In this document: one piece after another, positions 1 to 6,300 of the stretch
How the letters are laid out: each line of letters begins with the position of its first letter
Position numbering within the stretch: position 1 is the first letter of the stretch
NCBI RefSeq assembly: GCF_938031315.1
Contig: NZ_CALHHT010000523.1
Coordinates: 1 to 6,788 of the forward strand
Source of the DNA: an uncultured Campylobacter sp.
GTDB taxonomy: Bacteria > Campylobacterota > Campylobacteria > Campylobacterales > Campylobacteraceae
Reading direction: 5' to 3'
DNA: 6,788 bases
Program-made: the position numbers and the translations under genes
The notes under the pieces: model-generated
Databases searched by the model: none
The model's input: only the letters and a program-made list of their open reading frames with translations
What the model was told of the DNA's origin: nothing

Positions 1-1732
1 GCTGGGCGCGATAAACAGCGCGCTTTGCAGCGTCTATGTCCTACGCTCGCACGGACTTAAAATCGCGGCACTGGTTCTAAATTTTACCGACGAAAAGGAC
101 GAAATTTGCGTATCAAACGCAGCGTATCTGAAAAGCAAACTCAAAGGCATATCCGTCATATCGCTACGCAAATTTCAAAAAGACGACTTTGCCGCTGCCG
201 CGCGCTCTTTTGAAAATTTTATCGCCTCGCTAAATTTTAACGATCCGTCGCAGATGGACGCGAGCGCGGCAAATTTAAACGAAACCGCTGCGGTAGCCTT
301 GGATGCGGCGCAAAGCGGTCAGAAGGGTGCAAATTTAGATGAAAATTCCAAAGATCGCGAGGCTCGCTGCGCTTTGGACACAGCGCAGGTCTGCGAACAA
401 GACAGCAAAAACAAAAGCAGCCGCGCCGCGCCGCCGCCCATGAGTGCTTCAAACACGGGCCCCATTGATCTAAACTTCGATGCGAAGCATCTTTGGCACC
501 CCTACACTTCCGCGACGCATCCGCTTAAGGCGCACGGCGTGCTACGCGCCGAAGGCAATAAAATTTACACGACGCAGGGCGCGCTGATCGACGGGATGAG
601 CTCTTGGTGGTGCGCCGTTCAAGGATACGGCAGCGAGGTGTTAAATGCCGCGGCGACCGCGCAGATGAAGGAATTTTCTCATGTGATGTTCGGCGGGCTT
701 ACTCACGCGCCCGCGATAAATTTAGGCAAAAAGCTACTCTCGATGTTGCCGCAATTTGATCGTATCTTTTACGCGGACAGCGGCTCAGTAGCGGTCGAGG
801 TGGCGTTGAAAGCGGCGATCTGCTATCAGCAAAACGTATCGCCTAAAAAGAATAAAATTTTAACCGTCAGAGGCGGGTATCACGGCGATACGTTCGGCGC
901 GATGAGCGTTTGCGATCCACTCACCGGCATGCATTCGCTATTTAGCGGTATCTTGGCGCGTCAAATTTTTGCGCCGCGCCCGAGCTGCCGCTTCGACGCG
1001 CCGTTTGACCCATCTAGCACGGATGAAATTTCTAAAATTTTTAAAGAAAACAAAGATGAGATCGCGGCCATCATCATCGAGCCCGTCGTCCAGGGAGCCG
1101 GCGGGATGTGGTTTTACCATCCGAAATTTTTGGACCATCTCCGCGAGCTGTGCAACGAAGCGGACTCGATGCTCATCTTTGACGAGATCGCCACCGGCTT
1201 TTGGCGTACGGGCAGGGTATTTGCATACGAATACTGCGGCGCGGCGCCCGACATAATCTGCATAGGCAAGGCGCTAAGCGGCGGGTTTATGAGCTTTGCG
1301 GCTGTTTTGACGAACGAAAAAATCGCGCACGGCGTGAGCAAAAACGGCGGCGTTTTGATGCACGGACCGACCTTCATGGCAAACCCTCTAGCTTGCGCCG
1401 TTTCGCTTAAAAATTTAGAAATTTTATGCGCGCAGGACACAGCGCAAAAAGTCGCGCAAATCCACTCCGACCTGCAAGAGGGCCTGAGGGGGTGCAGAAG
1501 CTTAGACGGCGTAGCGGACGTTCGCACCTTGGGCGCTATCGGCGTCGTAGAGATGAAGGAGGCGGTGGATGTGGAGGCGCTACAGGAATTTTTCGTAAAA
1601 AGGGGCGTCTGGATCAGACCCTTTGGCAAAAACATCTATCTCATGCCGCCATTCATCACACCAAGAAGCGATACGCAAGCGCTTTGCGAAGCGATCCGCG
1701 ATGCGGTAAAATTAAAAATTTATAAAGGATAA
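1..1732 (+). CDS. bioDA: BioD-BioA fusion: dethiobiotin synthetase (C-terminal part) joined to DAPA aminotransferase; 5' end outside the window
   Basis: One open frame runs from base 2 to the TAA at 1730-1732. The first ~80 residues match the C-terminal third of BioD: LGAINSAL aligns with the LGxINHxL segment and AALVLNF with the strand ending in the base-binding Asn. BioD is the ATP-dependent ligase that closes the ureido ring of dethiobiotin. After a low-complexity linker, a full-length BioA (SAM- and PLP-dependent class III aminotransferase, KAPA to DAPA, cytosolic) begins near 467. Visible BioA motifs are HPYTS, MSSWW, DSGSVAVEVA, GGYHGDTFGAMS, the PLP Asp in DEIATG (codon 1181), the Schiff-base Lys in GKALSGG (codon 1268), MHGPTFM and WIRPFGK. 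From ATG 440 the BioA part would be 430 residues, against 429 in E. coli. No stop separates the domains, and neither ATG 254 nor ATG 440 has a ribosome binding site, so a single polypeptide is the simplest reading. A start at 254 or 440 cannot be excluded as a secondary initiation. One oddity is that the usual GFGRTG motif reads GFWRTG here. Confidence 0.88.
   Translation, partial: LGAINSALCSVYVLRSHGLKIAALVLNFTDEKDEICVSNAAYLKSKLKGISVISLRKFQKDDFAAAARSFENFIASLNFNDPSQMDASAANLNETAAVALDAAQSGQKGANLDENSKDREARCALDTAQVCEQDSKNKSSRAAPPPMSASNTGPIDLNFDAKHLWHPYTSATHPLKAHGVLRAEGNKIYTTQGALIDGMSSWWCAVQGYGSEVLNAAATAQMKEFSHVMFGGLTHAPAINLGKKLLSMLPQFDRIFYADSGSVAVEVALKAAICYQQNVSPKKNKILTVRGGYHGDTFGAMSVCDPLTGMHSLFSGILARQIFAPRPSCRFDAPFDPSSTDEISKIFKENKDEIAAIIIEPVVQGAGGMWFYHPKFLDHLRELCNEADSMLIFDEIATGFWRTGRVFAYEYCGAAPDIICIGKALSGGFMSFAAVLTNEKIAHGVSKNGGVLMHGPTFMANPLACAVSLKNLEILCAQDTAQKVAQIHSDLQEGLRGCRSLDGVADVRTLGAIGVVEMKEAVDVEALQEFFVKRGVWIRPFGKNIYLMPPFITPRSDTQALCEAIRDAVKLKIYKG
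242..466 (+). other. Low-complexity interdomain linker of the BioD-BioA fusion
   Basis: About 75 codons between the last BioD helix (ending near ASLNF) and the first BioA residues (DLNFDAKHLWHPYTS). The segment is rich in Ala, Asn, Asp, Lys, Ser and Gln, ends in an AAPPP stretch, and matches neither enzyme family as far as I can tell. It contains an imperfect internal duplication: ANLNETA...ALDAAQ is followed by ANLDENS...ALDTAQ. It looks like a flexible tether. It may have arisen when the bioD stop was lost and the former spacer became coding; that origin is inference. Confidence 0.7.
1724..1729 (+). promoter_or_regulatory. Ribosome binding site (AAAGGA) that selects a GTG start
   Basis: AAAGGA overlaps the last codons of bioDA and lies five bases before GTG 1735. 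The nearer ATG at 1733-1735 is in a different frame and meets TAA after four codons, so the overlapping ATGTG string resolves to the GTG. The placement suggests translation of the permease is coupled to termination of bioDA. Confidence 0.7.
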
Positions 1733-1734
1733 AT

Positions 1735-3099
1735 GTGCAAATTTTAATCGTATTTATCATATTTCTACTTTTGCTAGGCTTCTTGGAATTTCGCAAAAAG
1801 ACCGCCCTTGAGGGCTTTTTAGTTGCAGATAGAAAGGCGAGCGCTTTTGAGATTGCATTTTCGATAGTAGCTACCTGTGTGGGCGGCGCAGCTACGATCG
1901 GCGTGGTATCGAATATGCAAAAGTACGGGTTTGCCGCGGTTTGGTGGCTTTTAAGCGGCGCGATCGGACTGATGATTTTAGCGATTTTTATTGCAAAAAT
2001 TCTACGCGCGAGCAAGGCGCTGACATTCGCGCAGATTGCGGAAATTTTTATCGACAAAAGAGCCAGGCTCGTTAGCGCAGTCATCATTTGCGTGGCGTGG
2101 TGCGCCATTTTGGCGGCGCAGTTTAGCGCCAGCGCGCGCATACTCTCGACGTTTGATCTAAATTTCAACTCCTCGCTGCTCATCGGAGGCGCGGTCATCA
2201 TCGTTTATACGATTTTGGGCGGACAAAGAGCGGTCATTAGAAGCGATGTATATCAATACGCTATCGTAATCGCGGCGTTTTTGGCGGTTTTGCTCTGGCT
2301 AAATTTTAATTCGTCGCAAGTATTTGAAAATGTAAATTTTACGCTCAAAAATGACGCCTTCGGATACGACAAGATCGGATATTATCTGCTGGTTATCGGT
2401 ACTAGCTACGTGATTGATCCGATGCTGTTTTCTAGAATTTTAAGCGCAAAGAACGAGCGCGCGGCGATACTAGGCTCTATCTTCGGTGCTTTTGGAATCG
2501 CAATCAGTAGCATAATGATCGCTTTTATAGGTTTTGGCGCGATGAGCCTTGCGGCCGACGGCACGAGCGGCGAAAACCTGCTTAACGTAAGCCTTTTTAA
2601 CGCGCTGCCCGCGTCGTTGGGTGCGGTTTTGATGCTGGGGCTATTGGCGGCGATCATATCCTCTGCGGACACCTGCTTGATCACGGCTTCCAGCATCTTC
2701 GCGCACGATATTTTGCGAAGCGAGGATCTAAAAATTTACCGCATCGCCACGCTAGGTTTCGGCGCGATCGCGCTACTTTTGGCAAGCTTCGGGAGCGAAA
2801 TTTTAAACTATCTCTTCGCGGCGAGCAACATCTTCGTAAGCGGCGTGGCGACGGCGCTATTTTTCGCCATCATCTTTCGCGGCAAGATCGACAAGGATCT
2901 CGTTTTGTGCGCCATGTATCTAGGCGGTGCCTTGGGGCTAGCCGCGGCTATTAGCGGCATAAATGCTTTTGCGGTAGCGGGTATCGTTGCGGCGTGCATT
3001 TTATGCCTGGCGGCTAGGTTTAAATTTAACGTAGCCTCTTCAAAGCCTGATCCAAACTGCGTCTATATACCCCAAGCAAGCGAGTACGAAGAGAAATAA
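1735..3099 (+). CDS. Sodium:solute symporter (SSS/SLC5-type) family permease, possibly biotin- or vitamin-linked
   Basis: A 454-residue, strongly hydrophobic inner-membrane protein with about 12-13 predicted spans by eye. Family features appear in order. The N-terminal span is followed by EGFLVADRKA and the helix AT-VGGAATIG (residues 46-56), where PutP-type carriers have their first core helix. Next is the loop GGQRAVIRSDVYQ (162-174), equivalent to the LGG-xAV-xxD-xxQ signature. Then comes IISSADTCLITASSIFAHD (307-325), where Ser309/Ser310 line up with the Na+-coordinating Ser/Thr pair of the family. Family proteins are commonly 450-550 residues, so this is a short member. It starts with GTG two bases after the bioDA stop, with AAAGGA upstream, and the next in-frame Met is beyond the first span. 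The family includes vitamin carriers (bacterial PanF for pantothenate; animal SMVT for biotin, pantothenate and lipoate), so a biotin or precursor substrate is plausible from context. Substrate cannot be read from the sequence. Confidence 0.85.
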   Translation: MQILIVFIIFLLLLGFLEFRKKTALEGFLVADRKASAFEIAFSIVATCVGGAATIGVVSNMQKYGFAAVWWLLSGAIGLMILAIFIAKILRASKALTFAQIAEIFIDKRARLVSAVIICVAWCAILAAQFSASARILSTFDLNFNSSLLIGGAVIIVYTILGGQRAVIRSDVYQYAIVIAAFLAVLLWLNFNSSQVFENVNFTLKNDAFGYDKIGYYLLVIGTSYVIDPMLFSRILSAKNERAAILGSIFGAFGIAISSIMIAFIGFGAMSLAADGTSGENLLNVSLFNALPASLGAVLMLGLLAAIISSADTCLITASSIFAHDILRSEDLKIYRIATLGFGAIALLLASFGSEILNYLFAASNIFVSGVATALFFAIIFRGKIDKDLVLCAMYLGGALGLAAAISGINAFAVAGIVAACILCLAARFKFNVASSKPDPNCVYIPQASEYEEK

Positions 3100-3105
3100 G
3101 CGCAG

Positions 3106-3246
3106 CTAGCCGCTTACGGTAAATTTCACGCGGGCGGATACGGCGCGTTTAATAAGATTATTATCGCATAAGAGCGAATCTACTAAATTTATCCCGTTTT
3201 GCATTGCAAGATCGATGGTCTCTTCATGCGCCGCAAACGGGATCAT
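3106..3246 (-). pseudogene. Possible C-terminal remnant of an unidentified core gene, or a 46-residue hypothetical protein
   Basis: On the minus strand an ATG at 3246 opens a 46-codon frame ending in TAG at 3106-3108. The product reads MIPFAAHEETIDLAMQNG..., continues with VDSLLCDNNLIKRAV and ends VKFTVSG. It has the amphipathic, mixed look of a real globular C terminus. The codons used (GCG, CGC, CTC mixed with TTA, ATT) resemble the left-hand genes rather than the autotransporter. The frame stays open back to about 3323 but runs through the terminator hairpin, so that part is unlikely to be native. No ribosome binding site precedes the ATG. I do not recognise the family. A truncated relic left when the right-hand locus was inserted fits best; a short real gene or chance are alternatives. 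Confidence 0.35.
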
Positions 3247-3265
3247 CTGCGTAGCATCTAAATTT

Positions 3266-3292
3266 AAAAAGGGGCGAGAAATCTCCCGCCCC
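3266..3292 (-). terminator. Rho-independent terminator for the autotransporter gene
   Basis: Bases 3271-3292 form a GC-rich hairpin of two 9-base arms (GGGGCGAGA and TCCCGCCCC, one mismatch on the plus strand) around an AATC loop. Read on the minus strand, the mismatch becomes a G-U pair and the stem is followed immediately by TTTTT (3270-3266) and an AT-rich stretch, the standard intrinsic terminator layout. It lies about 64 bases after the stop codon at 3356. On the plus strand the hairpin is followed only by TGAAATTTT, so it may stop the convergent permease transcript weakly. Confidence 0.8.
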
Positions 3293-3322
3293 TGAAATTT
3301 TAAGTATAGGATTTGATTTTAT

Positions 3323-3350
3323 AGATGTGCAAGCTAGGACTTACACATCT
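3323..3350 (-). other. Stable hairpin directly after the autotransporter stop codon
   Basis: AGATGTG (3323-3329) pairs with CACATCT (3344-3350), extended by AAG/CTT around a six-base loop. On the minus strand the single mismatch becomes a U-G pair, giving an 11-base stem. It starts five bases past the stop codon and lacks a U tract, so it is not a canonical terminator. It may protect the 3' end of the very long mRNA or assist the terminator downstream; that role is inference. Confidence 0.55.
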
Positions 3351-3355
3351 CTTAT

Positions 3356-6300
3356 TTAAAACATAATCTCAAACCCTGCATTGATAGCACCACCTCTTGT
3401 TTTGCCTATGTAGCCCTTGCCTCCTAGGCTAAGGATAAGGTTTTTGCTATCGTATTTATAGCCCGCTTCAAATACTCCGGTTGAACCTTTTAGGCTAGGC
3501 TTAGGAGCGTCAAGTCCCATAGTAGATGCTTTAGCATCTCCGCTAAACTCATACTCATATGCGCCTCCTACATATAGGTTATGCTCGTCTTTTAAATTTA
3601 TAGTATCTCTAAGACCTGCCCTTAGCCTATTAGATGTAACGCTATCAAAGTGATATCTCTCTCCCGAGCTTATAGAGGCATCTGCATCATCCGTGTAAGC
3701 ATATAGCCATTTAGTATAAACGTCTAGTTTATTACTTTCGCTTAGATCAAAGATCTGACCTATTCCTATATGAGTAGCCATATAGGTTGAGCTGATATCA
3801 AACTTCTCATTATGAGCTAATACTCCAGGGGCTATAGCATAGGTCCAATCATTACTATTGTAGTCGCTGCTTATCTTACCTACGTGAAAGCTTGCATCTA
3901 TATAGGCGTCGCTGCTAAATACCTGCTTTAGCATCAAGCCTCCGCCTATATATTCGCTTATACCGTCTGCATGTAGACCGCTATCTAAGTAGCTATCGTA
4001 GTTTGCTCTTCCATATTCTACGAATACTCCGCTTAGTATCTCTCCTGCGGAATTCGGAGTTAAGCTAGCAAGTCCTGCCGCTACTCCATAGCCTTTGGAA
4101 TTTACGTGCGAGCCCGTCTCATACCTTAGATCATAAGCTTCGCTTATAGCAAAAGGAAATAGCTCTAAATGACCGTCAGGTATTAGCTTATCTAGGTAGT
4201 TGGTGATTAACTCGCTTCCGCTCTTTAGGCTGGCTAAGCTTGCAGCACGAGTTTCTGCAAAGGATTTGGTATCCTCTTTTACTCTTCTTTTACCGCTAAA
4301 TCTAAGATCTAACGCTCTTCCGTTTGCATCTACCATACCGTAGGTCTCATACTCTATGGTAGCTCCTTGTTGGACTCTGGTTTGTAGATGCGAAGGATCA
4401 GGAAGTAGTAATCGTCCGCTTCCTTGCTTATCTATCAGATGGATCGTGCTGGTATCTCCTACGTCTGTATTGCCACTAATGTAAGCGGTGATCTTACCGC
4501 GCATATTGCTTAGATCGGTATTGGCCGTAGGATCGGTTAGCGTAATCATAGAATCGCCGTCTTTAATAGTAGGAGGCATAAAGATATTGATATCATCAAA
4601 CCCTCCGATATTTCTAGCGGTGATTGAATTAGGAGCAGCCGGATTGGTAGGGTTTTTACCTACGTTTAGAGTGCTTCCCGCTCCGCCGGTGATATCTCCG
4701 ATATTATTGCCGCCGGTTAAATTTACGGTAGAGCCATTGCCTCCGTTGATATTTAATCCGTTGAAATTCGTAGGATTATTTGGATCTTCATTAACTACGT
4801 TTATTACAGGATTTGGGATAGGATTATATCTATTGATCTCATCGTTTCCAAACTCGCCGCCTGTGATATTTCTAGAGGTAAGTTTGCTTCCTTGAATCAA
4901 GATAGATTGATCGTCGCTGCTCTTAATTAAACCCTTTAACATTATGTCGTAGGTGGTAGAGTTTTTAAGCGTAAACTCATGGGTTGTTTGCTTAGCCTTC
5001 TCGGTAAAATTCGTAAAGGTATTACCAGTATTGCGGATAAGGTGATACTCCTTACCATCCTCTATATTTAAAGAGCCGTAGCTATCGTTACTTGGATCAT
5101 AATCTATTCCATTTAGTTGGAATTTAGCATTATTGATATCGGTGTTGCCGGCAGTGGTTAAATTTAAAGCTGCAGTTGCGGCGCTACCGTTAGCGTTTGA
5201 AATTCCATCGAAGTTTAATACGTTTAGATTTGCTATATCGCCTGCGGTTTTTTGAGTAGAGGCGTTATATACGTTTAGGCTATTGCCCGTGCCGCCTGTA
5301 TTAGATAGACCATATATTGTTCCTCCTACGCTTCCGCTATGGAAATTTACGCTGTTACCACTACCGCTGCTTGCATCTGCTGCGTAGACGTTACCGTCAA
5401 CCCTAGCGGTACCTTTTAAATTTACGCTGTTATTGGTTGCATTACCGCTAGCTTTTGCACCTTTTACGTCGTGGGTAACCTTACCGTCATTTAGAGTTAT
5501 GGTGTTACTATCTGCATTACCATTTGCTGCTTCGCCGCCGTAAGCGTTTCCGTTAATGGTGGTATCGTTTGTGCTTACGGTATTATCATGAACGTTTCCG
5601 TTTAGGGAGTAGCCTGCGCTTATGTTTCCGTTTACTACCGCACCTTTTGAGCTATCTTCAAAGCTTAACTCGTTGTGGTGAACCTCTTGGGTTCCGCTAT
5701 CACCATAGCCTGCATTTACGTTACCGAAATTTGTTCCGCCCTTAACTATGGTTTTATTGTTATAGACGGTATTTGGAGTTACGCTATCTTTGACATCGGC
5801 TCTACCGGAGCTTATATTCTTACCGTTTAGATCTCCTGCGCTTTGAGATACGTTTACGGTGTTATTTTTATTGCCGAATAGCTTATGAGCACCTGCTTGG
5901 GCTGCATTGTTAGCTTGGTTCTTGGTTAGCTCACCGCTATCGAAACCGTTATCTATCCAAGCATCGGTGATGGTGCCCTTTCTATATACAAGCTCTTTGC
6001 CTGCGTTTTGTTTACGGAAGGTTTCGCCGTCATATTGGTAGTGGTCTTTATCGGTAATGGTATAGACCTGATCTTTTTGGGTGCTTCTATCGGTAAAATT
6101 TATAGTACCGTTATCCTTGCTGATTAACTTATAGTCTTTGTTATCATCAAGGTTATTGGTATTTACGTTAACGTCTGTCTGGCTAAGATCGGTAATAGTA
6201 CTTCCTGTAAGCTTAAGTGCGGGATCGTTTCCATTGTAGTTGTTAGGGAGGTTAAAGTCGATCTTCTTAAAGCCTGCGATGTTTTCTGCTTCTATACTTC

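Noticed and set aside
254..442. ATG 254 or ATG 440 as the start of a stand-alone bioA
   Set aside because: Neither has a ribosome binding site, the frame is open upstream to the window edge, and that upstream sequence reads as BioD. ATG 440 remains a possible secondary start because it would give a family-length BioA.
1489..1493. Homopolymer tract for slipped-strand phase variation
   Set aside because: The longest G run I noticed in the window is about five bases; Campylobacter phase-variable tracts usually have eight or more.
1114..2201. Long minus-strand open frames opposite bioA and the permease (1114-1635 and 1656-2201)
   Set aside because: They lie antisense to clearly conserved genes and their products show no family resemblance; GC-biased codons leave few stops on the opposite strand.
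3100..3355. tRNA, small RNA gene or promoter in the intergenic region
   Set aside because: No cloverleaf, no convincing -10 element with spacing, and both structured elements are better explained as the 3' end of the minus-strand transcript.
5210..5863. CRISPR-like or minisatellite DNA array
   Set aside because: The repetition is at protein level with diverged DNA and variable unit length; there are no identical repeats separated by unique spacers.
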